9,627 nucleotides of DNA, taken from positions 1-9,627 of the forward strand of contig CAAGLV010000181.1 of the NCBI GenBank assembly GCA_900770875.1, given 5' to 3'. The notes under the pieces were generated by a model, which was not told where the DNA came from, did not search any database, and saw only the letters and a program-made list of their open reading frames with translations. The position numbers and the translations under genes were made by a program. Source of the stretch: Flavobacteriales bacterium (lineage in GTDB: Bacteria > Bacteroidota > Bacteroidia > Flavobacteriales > Weeksellaceae). This document shows, one piece after another, positions 1 to 6,749 of this stretch (position 1 is its first letter; every line of letters begins with the position of its first letter).

Positions 1-1901
1 GAAACAATCTGTTTTGGCTCAATACTATCTTTCTTTACGGGTTCTATATATAATCCTTTTCTTTTTAAATAATTTATCCATTGGCGATCGTATTCCCCTT
101 GGAAACTTTGGTTTTTCATGCGATTTAGTAAATGCGGACGCTTTATGGTATCGGTTAAATAAAGCTCGGCAACTAAACTAGCCATTGGTCCGGCCCACGA
201 AGCTCCCCAATGGGCATTTTCTACAATTGCTGCAACTACAATTTTTGGTTTATCAATAGGGGCCATTAATACAAAAAGTGAGTGATCTTGTCCTTGCGAG
301 TTTTGTGCAGTACCTGTTTTACCAGCCTGTGTAAAATCTCTAACTTCTAATGCTCGTGCAGTTCCCATTGTAAAAACATTTCGCATTCCACGTATTACCG
401 TCGGAAAATATTTTGGATCTACTAATGTTTTTTTAGGAACAATAAAGTTTGAATCTTTTAAAGGTTGTCCATCAATGCTATGCACAATATGCGGTGTGTA
501 AAAATAACCTTGGTTAGCAACTGCAGCAACAAAGTTAGCCATTTGCAATGGCGTTGTATTGATATCGCCTTGTCCCATTCCGTTAAAGATGATTCGGAAC
601 GGATTCCAAACCCCTTCTCCAAAACGGTTGTTATAGAAATCTCCGGTAGGGATTAATCCTTTGCTACCCACAGGTAAATCGGTACCCATAAATTTACCTA
701 ATCCAAAACTATTCATAATATTAGCCCATTCGTTAATACCTGTATTGTAATTGTTAGGATCTTTACGTACAATATCGCGATAAGCTTCGGAAAAATAATT
801 GTTACACGACATTCCTATGGCGCGTTCTAATGGTTGTGGCGAGTAATAAAAATTACAGTGGCAACCAATACGCATACGTCCGTATCTAAATCCGTGTTTA
901 CATGTATATTTGGTAGAATCAGTCATTGTACCCATTTGCATTCCGGCTAATGCGGTTAAAACTTTAAAGGTAGATCCTGGAGGATATGATCCTTGTAAAG
1001 CTCTGTCAAATGTTGGTTTACTGATCGAATCGTTGATTAATGCGTTTCTTTTCTTCGAGTCTAAAAAATCGTTTGGATTGATTGTTGGAGCCGAAGCCAA
1101 AGCTAAAATTTCGCCTGTGCTAGGATCAATTGCTACAACTGCGCCACGTTTATTTTGTAGCATTTCTTCGGCCAATTGTTGTAAGCGATAATCGATTGTT
1201 AAATGAACTGTTTTCCCACTTTTTACTGGTCGATCGTATTCTCCGTTTTTGTAAGGTCCAACAATATTCATTGTACGGTCTACAATCCAGTTTTTGATTC
1301 CTTTTACACCTCTTAATTCTTTTTCGTACGATTTTTCTACACCGGTAATACCAACAAAATCGCCTGGTTGATAATAGGTAGAATCGCTTTTGATGTAAGA
1401 TGGGCTGGCTTCGTTAATGTAGCCTAAAATATTTCCGGCTGTATTTACCATGTATTTACGTTCGGGACGTTTTACGATGCTAAATGCAGGGTATAAGTAA
1501 AGCTGCTCTTGCATGCGAGCATATTCTTCTCTCGAAATATTTTTTTTAAATGGATAAGGAGATAGTTTTTTAAATCCTTTGGTTTCTTTTATCGAGGTAA
1601 TAATCGAATCGAATTGATTTTTTGTTACGCCAACTAAATCGCAAAATTTTAGTGTATCAAAATCTTCCGAAATTTTAATTGGTGTTACATTTAATTCGTA
1701 CGAATAGGTATTTGATACTAATAATTTTCCATTTCTGTCAAGGATATCGCCACGGTTTGGGTAAACGATTTCTTGTTTGATGGATGTATTAAAAGCATTT
1801 AATTTGTATCTATCTGTGTATAATTGTAGGTACGCAAGTCGTCCTATAAAAAGAAAAACTATAAATAGGATCAATGTGTATACAACGATCAGTTTTTTCA
1901 T
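1..1901 (-). CDS. mrdA: Penicillin-binding protein 2 (rod-system peptidoglycan D,D-transpeptidase), 3' end cut by the window edge
   Basis: This class B penicillin-binding protein cross-links peptidoglycan during cell elongation, anchored in the inner membrane with its catalytic domain in the periplasm. I translated 633 codons; no stop lies in the window, but the reading has passed all catalytic motifs, so only a short tail is probably missing. Residues about 4-20 form the single N-terminal membrane anchor. An RGDILDRNG motif at 50-58 marks the dimerisation/pedestal domain. The transpeptidase motifs are all intact: STFK with catalytic Ser310 and Lys313, SCN at 365-367, and KTGTA starting at Lys528. 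The ATG overlaps the mreD stop as ATGA, which fixes the start and implies translational coupling. A cluster of cysteines and histidines (Cys334, His336, Cys347, His348, Cys349, Cys366) lies next to the SxN motif. The gene is last of the mreBCD operon in view; rodA would be expected next. Identity is firm from motifs and context. Confidence 0.96.
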   Translation of the reverse strand, partial: MKKLIVVYTLILFIVFLFIGRLAYLQLYTDRYKLNAFNTSIKQEIVYPNRGDILDRNGKLLVSNTYSYELNVTPIKISEDFDTLKFCDLVGVTKNQFDSIITSIKETKGFKKLSPYPFKKNISREEYARMQEQLYLYPAFSIVKRPERKYMVNTAGNILGYINEASPSYIKSDSTYYQPGDFVGITGVEKSYEKELRGVKGIKNWIVDRTMNIVGPYKNGEYDRPVKSGKTVHLTIDYRLQQLAEEMLQNKRGAVVAIDPSTGEILALASAPTINPNDFLDSKKRNALINDSISKPTFDRALQGSYPPGSTFKVLTALAGMQMGTMTDSTKYTCKHGFRYGRMRIGCHCNFYYSPQPLERAIGMSCNNYFSEAYRDIVRKDPNNYNTGINEWANIMNSFGLGKFMGTDLPVGSKGLIPTGDFYNNRFGEGVWNPFRIIFNGMGQGDINTTPLQMANFVAAVANQGYFYTPHIVHSIDGQPLKDSNFIVPKKTLVDPKYFPTVIRGMRNVFTMGTARALEVRDFTQAGKTGTAQNSQGQDHSLFVLMAPIDKPKIVVAAIVENAHWGASWAGPMASLVAELYLTDTIKRPHLLNRMKNQSFQGEYDRQWINYLKRKGLYIEPVKKDSIEPKQIV

Positions 1902-2413
1902 ATTGTAATTTTATTTTTGAATAAAATCTTATAAATGATTACAAAAATAAAAGTAATGCCCGAACTAATTAATGCATTTGTTAAGACTGTTAACAGATCC
2001 GAGAATTTAAAGTTTTCTAAAAGTAATAAAATGCAATGGTGGAAAATGATGATGATGGCCATATAAAATATCCATTGCGAAACACTAAACGAATTGAAGT
2101 TGAAATACTCCATATCGAAGTTTGTTTTACCTGATAATAATTTAATTACAGAGTTTCTGTAATAGGCAACAAATGTTAATGCAAAGGCATTAATTCCGCC
2201 AGTGTACTCTAATATATCAATCGAAAGTCCTAAAATAAATGCTAAAAATATAAATAAATAGCGATTGGCATAGGGTGGATAAAATAGTACAAAAACAATG
2301 TAAATGTAAGGTTGATAGCTTCCAAGAAAATTGATATGATTAAATATAAATACTTGGGCTAGTGCTAATAATATAATATTGATGATATTAATAAAAAAAT
2401 CCTTATTGTACAT
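1898..2413 (-). CDS. mreD: Rod shape-determining protein MreD
   Basis: This 171-residue, very hydrophobic protein is the small integral-membrane member of the MreBCD elongation complex. It contains about five membrane segments (roughly residues 8-26, 34-46, 52-68, 112-132 and 140-164) with few charged residues. The segment reading GLSIDIL near residues 62-68 resembles the conserved GxxxD region of MreD proteins. Length is typical for the family (about 160-180 residues). MreD sequences diverge strongly, so the call leans on the position between mreC and the PBP2 gene as well as on the membrane profile. Its start lies 11 bases inside the mreC end and its stop overlaps the next start as ATGA, both signs of coupled translation in one transcript. 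Confidence 0.88.
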   Translation of the reverse strand: MYNKDFFINIINIILLALAQVFIFNHINFLGSYQPYIYIVFVLFYPPYANRYLFIFLAFILGLSIDILEYTGGINAFALTFVAYYRNSVIKLLSGKTNFDMEYFNFNSFSVSQWIFYMAIIIIFHHCILLLLENFKFSDLLTVLTNALISSGITFIFVIIYKILFKNKITI

Positions 2414-3251
2414 TATTTGTGATTGAGTCAGATTTTTCGACTTGATTAATTTCTATTTTATTTAAATTCGTAACAACGTATGCGTGCGATAAGTTACCAA
2501 AATCTTGTTTTAATTTAACTTGGATTTTTAGTTCGCCCGAAACGTTATCAATTGTTTTGCTTACAACAGTACCAATGATTAATCCTTCTGGGAAGATCGG
2601 AGATTTTCCGTCGGTTTCGATGATATCTCCTTTTTTAACTTTGATGTATTTTGGTATTTCTGTTAATTGTGCATAACGGGCATCTTTACCATCCCAAAGT
2701 AATGTTCCAAAATATTCGTTTCCTTTGATACGTGCATTAATGCGAATATCTTTGTTAAGAAGCGAAATTACTCTCGAATAGTTTTTACCAGCATAGCTTA
2801 CAATTCCAATTACACCTTTATTGGTAATCACACCGTCGCCTTTTTCAACCCCATCGTTTCTACCTTTATCAATGGTAATGTAGTTTTGGGTTTTGATAAT
2901 CGAGTTATTAATAATTTCGGCAGGTATAAACGAAAAGGTTTGTTTATAGCCTAGCGAATCTATTTTTGTAACTTTTTTTGTTCTGGCATCTTTTATCCCA
3001 AGATGTACTAATTTTTCGCGAAGAAGCGCATTTTCTTCCTGTAATTCTTTATTGGTTTCAGGAAGATTTATAAAGTTGGTTACCGCCGAAATTTTATCGT
3101 TTGTAAAACCAGTAAATGTTGTGCTGGTTTCGGCTAATAAGGTTTCGTGGTAAATGTTTTTTCTAAAAACAAGGAACAATGCAAAACATTCCAAAAAAAT
3201 AAAAATAATAAATACACCATTTTTTCTAATAGCATTTAGAATATATTGCAT
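2403..3251 (-). CDS. mreC: Rod shape-determining protein MreC
   Basis: MreC is a bitopic inner-membrane protein whose periplasmic part binds PBP2 and links it to MreB and MreD. The 282-residue product has a short cytoplasmic head, one membrane helix at about 12-29, a heptad-like helical stretch at about 65-85 (probable coiled coil for dimerisation), and then a beta-rich periplasmic domain. In that domain I see the family patterns TIDKGRNDGVEKGDGVIT at about 126-143 and GLIIGTVVS near 223-231. The last 25 residues are polar and probably disordered. Length matches the family. The start codon is 24 bases after the mreB stop, with no Shine-Dalgarno but an A/T-rich leader, normal for Bacteroidota. 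The 3' end overlaps mreD by 11 bases. Confidence 0.94.
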   Translation of the reverse strand: MQYILNAIRKNGVFIIFIFLECFALFLVFRKNIYHETLLAETSTTFTGFTNDKISAVTNFINLPETNKELQEENALLREKLVHLGIKDARTKKVTKIDSLGYKQTFSFIPAEIINNSIIKTQNYITIDKGRNDGVEKGDGVITNKGVIGIVSYAGKNYSRVISLLNKDIRINARIKGNEYFGTLLWDGKDARYAQLTEIPKYIKVKKGDIIETDGKSPIFPEGLIIGTVVSKTIDNVSGELKIQVKLKQDFGNLSHAYVVTNLNKIEINQVEKSDSITNNVQ

Positions 3252-3275
3252 TGTTCTGTATCTTTTTTTAAAAAA

Positions 3276-4301
3276 TTATTTCATTAAGAAAGTAAACTTA
3301 TCGATGTTTTTTAAGGCAATTCCTGTACCACGTACAACTGCTCTTAATGGATCATCGGCTAAGAAAACAGGTAATCCTGTCTTTTTAGAAATACGTTGAT
3401 CTAAACCTCTAAGCATAGATCCTCCTCCGGCCATATAAATACCAGTATTGTAGATATCTGCAGCTAATTCTGGAGGTGTTTGCGATAATGTTTCCATTAC
3501 ACCGTCTTCTATACGTAAGATTGATTTATCTAAAGCGCGTGCAATTTCTTTATAATTAACGGTAATTTCTTTTGGTTTACCAGTAATTAAATCGCGTCCT
3601 TGTACAGGCATATCGTCCGGAGCGTGTTCTAACTCTTCTACAGCAGCACCAACTTCAATTTTAACACGTTCTGCAGTACGCTCACCAATGTATAAGTTGT
3701 GGTGTGTTCTTAAATAATAAGCAATATCGTTTGTAAATACATCACCGGCAATTTTAACCGATTTATCACATACAATACCACCTAAAGCAACTACAGCAAT
3801 TTCTGTTGTTCCTCCACCTATATCAATAATCATATTACCTTTAGGTTGTTGGATATCGATACCAACTCCAATTGCAGCAGCCATAGGTTCGTAAATTAAA
3901 CGAACATCTTTAGCATTTACACGAGCACATGAATCTTTTACGGCACGTTTTTCTACTTCTGTAATACCAGAAGGAATACAGATTACCATACGTAATGAAG
4001 GTGAAAATAATTTACCCTGAATTCCTGGTATTTTTTTGATAAATTCCGTTAACATAAATTCCGACGCTTCGAAATCAGCGATAACACCATCTTTCAAAGG
4101 ACGAATAGTTTTTATATCATCGTGTGTTTTACCTTGCATGTGTTTTGCTTGTTCTCCAACAGCAATCACTTTATTAGTTCTTCTATGTATAGCGACGATT
4201 GAAGGGCTGTCTACAACAACTTTATTATTGTGGATAATTAAAGTGTTGGCAGTTCCTAAATCTATTGCAATTTCTTGCGTGAAAAAATCGAATAATCCCA
4301 T
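3276..4301 (-). CDS. mreB: Rod shape-determining protein MreB (bacterial actin)
   Basis: MreB polymerises on the inner face of the cytoplasmic membrane and positions the elongation machinery. The 341-residue protein is full length for the family. The actin/Hsp70 ATPase elements are intact: phosphate-1 loop DLGTANT at 14-20, the EPMAAAIG segment with Glu138, phosphate-2 loop DIGGGT at 160-165, and the adenosine motif around GGGSMLRG at 292-299. The N-terminus, MGLFDFF, is a hydrophobic start that could touch the membrane. It is the first gene of the mre operon, preceded by a candidate promoter 38 bases upstream and separated from sppA by a terminator. Its base composition (about 40-48% GC in two sampled lines) is visibly higher than that of its neighbours, consistent with strong expression and codon bias. 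Confidence 0.98.
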   Translation of the reverse strand: MGLFDFFTQEIAIDLGTANTLIIHNNKVVVDSPSIVAIHRRTNKVIAVGEQAKHMQGKTHDDIKTIRPLKDGVIADFEASEFMLTEFIKKIPGIQGKLFSPSLRMVICIPSGITEVEKRAVKDSCARVNAKDVRLIYEPMAAAIGVGIDIQQPKGNMIIDIGGGTTEIAVVALGGIVCDKSVKIAGDVFTNDIAYYLRTHHNLYIGERTAERVKIEVGAAVEELEHAPDDMPVQGRDLITGKPKEITVNYKEIARALDKSILRIEDGVMETLSQTPPELAADIYNTGIYMAGGGSMLRGLDQRISKKTGLPVFLADDPLRAVVRGTGIALKNIDKFTFLMK

Positions 4302-4338
4302 TTGTTAGATAATATTCTGGTCTTTATTTAACGAATTA

Positions 4339-4346
4339 CAAAAGTA
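4339..4346 (-). promoter_or_regulatory. Candidate Bacteroidota -7 promoter box for the mreBCD operon
   Basis: Read on the minus strand the octamer is TACTTTTG, an exact match to the Bacteroidota -7 consensus TAnnTTTG. It would start transcription near 4332, leaving a leader of about 30 bases before mreB. It lies between the sppA terminator and the mreB start, where an operon promoter is needed. I see no well-spaced TTG at -33; the nearest clear TTGAC is about 26 bases upstream, longer than usual. Such octamers also arise by chance in AT-rich DNA. Confidence 0.45.
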
Positions 4347-4424
4347 TGATAAAATTTAGTCATAATAAAAGTCAAAATCGTATTTATTTTGCTAAATTTT
4401 GTGCTAAAGTAAAAAGTTTTCAAC

Positions 4425-4460
4425 AAAAAAAAGGGCTTATTTTTTTTTTAACCCTTTTTT
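4425..4460 (-). terminator. Intrinsic terminator of sppA
   Basis: On the minus strand, 7 bases after the sppA stop codon, AAAAAAGGG (4460-4452) pairs with CCCTTTTTT (4435-4427). A further TTA/TAA pairing is separated by one bulged base, and the loop is about 9 bases of A. The 3' arm runs into eight consecutive T residues, the form of a rho-independent terminator. The stem is weak in G+C (3 G-C pairs). It would insulate the mreB promoter from sppA transcription. Confidence 0.7.
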
Positions 4461-4466
4461 ATGTAT

Positions 4467-6236
4467 TTAGTAAAACTTTATTTCGAATGGTAAGCGTGCC
4501 TGAACCCCTTTTTGCTGGTTCATTATTTTTAAGTTTTCGTATACTTTTGCCGCGTCTGTACCTAGTTCTTCTCTTATTTTCGACTCAATTTTATTGCCTT
4601 GTAATTTATCGATAAGTTCTTCGAAACTTTCTTTTCGTTTAGGATAATTTTCTGTCGAGTAATTTTCTATTTTCGCAAGTTTTGCAGCATAATTTAAGGC
4701 GTCGTTTAAATTACCAAATTCGTCGATTAATCCGATTTGTTTTGCACTTGTACCAGACCAAACTCGTCCACCACCAATTTTGTTTACTTGCTCGAAAGTC
4801 ATTTTACGGTTTTTGGCTACGTGATTTACAAATTTTTCGTAAACTAAAACTACCGATCTTTGCATTAAATTATGTGCATCTTTTGATAATGGATTAAATA
4901 TAGATTTTAATTGATTTGCATTGGCATTTGTTTGTACATGATCGGTTGTTATACCTACATTATTAATTAATTGTTTTGCGTTTGGTATCATACCAAATAC
5001 CCCAATAGATCCTGTAATTGTATTAGGCTGAGCAAAGATTTTATCAGAATCTTGTGCAATGTAATAACCTCCAGAAGCAGCAACATCTCCAAAGGAAACA
5101 ACAACGGGCATTTTAGTTTTTAATCGACTAATTTCGAATAAAATTTCTTCGGATGCATTGGCGCTTCCTCCAGGCGAATTTACACGTAAAACTAAAGCTT
5201 TAATTTTTTTATTTTCGGCAATTTCGCGTATCGCTTTTACATATGTTTTTGATTGTATTCCGTCGAATCCATCTCCTTCTGTAATGGTTCCGGAAGCATA
5301 TAAAACGGCAATTTTATTTTTATCAGATTCTTGTTCAAATGTAGAAGCATAATCTTCTAAAGAAATGGTATGTTGTTCTAAGATTTGATCTTTTGTTTTT
5401 GATTTAGATTCTTCTAAATTTAATTTTTTAAATAAGATGTCGTTGTACTCGGCTTCGTGTACAATTTGATCGTAAATTTTATGTTTTAAACCTACTTCAG
5501 GAATATACGAGTATAAGCTATCTGTAATGGTTTGAAATTCTGTTGAATTAATTTTACGAGATTTAGCCATCGAAGCAGATAAATTTCCCCAAATATCACC
5601 AAGTAATACGTTTAATTGTAATTTATTATCTTCGGATAAATCGGTTCTGAAATATGGTTCTACAGCACTTTTAAAATCACCATATCTTATCACCTGAAAA
5701 TCGACACCATATTTATCACCTGCATTTTTAAAGAACATCACTTCCGAACTCATTCCTTGTAAAAGGGTTCCTCCTAATGGATTTTGATAGATTTTATCGG
5801 CAACCGAATTAAGGTAATACGAAATTTGTGAGGCATTATTCATATATGTGTATACAAATTTTCCAGATTTTTTAAAATCTTCTAAAGCTGCTCTAATATC
5901 GCTAGCTTGCGTTAGTCCGCCGTTAAAGTTTTCTATCTTTAAGCTAATTCCGCCAATGTTATCATCGTTTTTGGCTTGTTCTATTAATTGTAGAATATCT
6001 TGTAAATATAAATCGTTTGTTTCGGCCAAAGAGAAAATCGAAACTTGGTTGTCCATTGCACTTTCTGCAATTGGTTTATCTAAATTAATTTCAAGAACTG
6101 TTTTTTCGTTTACGATGGTTGTTGGCGTGCCAAGGGATAAGACGAAAATAAAAATAAAGAACATTACACCAAGAATACTTAGCGTAAAAATGTTTCCGAT
6201 AATAGTAGATAATACTCTTCCTAAAAAGCTTTTCAT
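4467..6236 (-). CDS. sppA: Signal peptide peptidase SppA, long (67K-type) form
   Basis: SppA is a membrane-bound serine/lysine protease that degrades leftover signal peptides in the membrane. The 589-residue protein has an N-terminal membrane anchor (about 15-36) followed by two tandem ClpP-like S49 domains, the long architecture known from E. coli. The first domain carries the putative general base Lys148 in VADKIYQNP. The second carries the nucleophile Ser388 in DVAASGGYY, preceded by the LRVNSPGGSA segment at 350-359 and followed by ITGSIGVFG at 407-415. Both catalytic residues are present, so the enzyme should be active. The gene is a single transcription unit with a hairpin terminator, divergent from folK across 27 bases. 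Alternative short-form SppA is excluded by length and by the two domains. Confidence 0.96.
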   Translation of the reverse strand: MKSFLGRVLSTIIGNIFTLSILGVMFFIFIFVLSLGTPTTIVNEKTVLEINLDKPIAESAMDNQVSIFSLAETNDLYLQDILQLIEQAKNDDNIGGISLKIENFNGGLTQASDIRAALEDFKKSGKFVYTYMNNASQISYYLNSVADKIYQNPLGGTLLQGMSSEVMFFKNAGDKYGVDFQVIRYGDFKSAVEPYFRTDLSEDNKLQLNVLLGDIWGNLSASMAKSRKINSTEFQTITDSLYSYIPEVGLKHKIYDQIVHEAEYNDILFKKLNLEESKSKTKDQILEQHTISLEDYASTFEQESDKNKIAVLYASGTITEGDGFDGIQSKTYVKAIREIAENKKIKALVLRVNSPGGSANASEEILFEISRLKTKMPVVVSFGDVAASGGYYIAQDSDKIFAQPNTITGSIGVFGMIPNAKQLINNVGITTDHVQTNANANQLKSIFNPLSKDAHNLMQRSVVLVYEKFVNHVAKNRKMTFEQVNKIGGGRVWSGTSAKQIGLIDEFGNLNDALNYAAKLAKIENYSTENYPKRKESFEELIDKLQGNKIESKIREELGTDAAKVYENLKIMNQQKGVQARLPFEIKFY

Positions 6237-6250
6237 GGGATATAAATATG

Positions 6251-6258
6251 TATTTTTG
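6251..6258 (+). promoter_or_regulatory. Candidate -7 promoter box of folK
   Basis: The octamer TATTTTTG matches TAnnTTTG exactly and ends only 5 bases before the folK ATG at 6264. With the usual box-to-start distance, transcription would begin at about 6262-6265, giving a leaderless or nearly leaderless mRNA. There is no clean TTG about 19 bases upstream; the closest is a TTTTC run at about 6231-6235 inside the sppA start. Support is the motif and its position only. Confidence 0.35.
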
Positions 6259-6263
6259 TCTAT

Positions 6264-6674
6264 ATGTCGATAAATAATGTGGTTTTGTTACTAGGAACAA
6301 ACCTAGGAAACAAAAATAATAATTTAGAAATAGCAAAAGCACTGATTACGAAAGAAATTGGTGAAATTGTTAAATTTTCAAATATTTTAGAAAATGAGGC
6401 GGTAGGGTTTACAAGTTCAAATTCTTTTTTGAATCAAAAAATAGAAGTTAAAACTAAATTATCGCCTATGAAATTATTATATGTGATTAAAAGTATTGAG
6501 TATGAAATGGGTAGAGAATACGCTAAACCCTTAGATGGAGAGCGCTATATCGATCGATTAATTGATATAGATATTTTACATTATAGTAATATTGTTTTTT
6601 ATTCAAGATTGTTAATTATTCCTCATAAACAAGTTGTTGAAAGAGAATTTATCAAAAAATTATATTTTAATTAA
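6264..6674 (+). CDS. folK: 2-amino-4-hydroxy-6-hydroxymethyldihydropteridine pyrophosphokinase (HPPK), short form
   Basis: HPPK transfers pyrophosphate from ATP to 6-hydroxymethyl-7,8-dihydropterin in cytoplasmic folate synthesis. The 136-residue product opens with the family pattern VVLLLGTNLGN (6-16). It keeps Arg84 in EMGRE (E. coli Arg82), Arg98, the metal-binding DID at 101-103 (E. coli Asp95/Asp97), and His121 and Arg127 (E. coli His115/Arg121, same spacing). The second arginine of the E. coli GRVR motif is replaced by Tyr86. The protein stops about ten residues after Arg127, so the C-terminal 25-30 residues of the E. coli enzyme (159 residues) are absent. The DNA after the stop does not resume coding. 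Local GC is only about 25%, below the neighbours. From memory, short versions occur in Weeksellaceae-like relatives, so this may be normal rather than a truncation. The ATG fits the conserved N-terminus. Confidence 0.87.
   Translation: MSINNVVLLLGTNLGNKNNNLEIAKALITKEIGEIVKFSNILENEAVGFTSSNSFLNQKIEVKTKLSPMKLLYVIKSIEYEMGREYAKPLDGERYIDRLIDIDILHYSNIVFYSRLLIIPHKQVVEREFIKKLYFN
6298..6305 (-). promoter_or_regulatory. Candidate -7 promoter box of sppA, inside folK
   Basis: On the minus strand this reads TAGGTTTG, a match to TAnnTTTG, giving a start near 6292 and a leader of about 55 bases for sppA. A second match, TATTTTTG, lies at 6318-6311 with a TTG 15 bases upstream of it. Either would place the sppA promoter within the first 20 codons of folK. 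The gap between the two genes is only 27 bases, so an sppA promoter must overlap folK or be extremely short. I cannot choose between the two boxes. Confidence 0.3.
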
Positions 6675-6694
6675 GAAAACTTTAAAAAAAAAAT

Positions 6695-6702
6695 TATATT
6701 TG
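6695..6702 (+). promoter_or_regulatory. Candidate -7 promoter box of the OmpA-family gene
   Basis: TATATTTG matches TAnnTTTG exactly. It lies in the 75-base gap after folK and would give a start near 6708 and a leader of about 40 bases. Directly upstream is a run of ten A (6684-6693), which could act as a curved or UP-like element. No clear TTG at -33 is seen. The downstream gene encodes an abundant class of outer-membrane protein, so a separate strong promoter makes sense. Confidence 0.45.
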
Positions 6703-6749
6703 TATTCAATGATTCAACCTAAATAATTGTTATAAATAAAAAACATCCT

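Noticed and set aside
910..1191. A 93-residue plus-strand reading frame inside the PBP2 gene
   Set aside because: It is the antisense shadow of a region carrying the conserved STFK motif of PBP2 on the minus strand, with no family resemblance or start signal.
4346..4615. An 89-residue plus-strand frame crossing the sppA terminator and the sppA 3' end
   Set aside because: It overlaps the terminator hairpin and antisense sppA, and its composition is that of translated low-complexity AT DNA.
5848..6273. A 141-residue plus-strand frame opposite the sppA N-terminus
   Set aside because: It is antisense to a well-conserved SppA domain and membrane anchor; its hydrophobic stretch mirrors the anchor codons.
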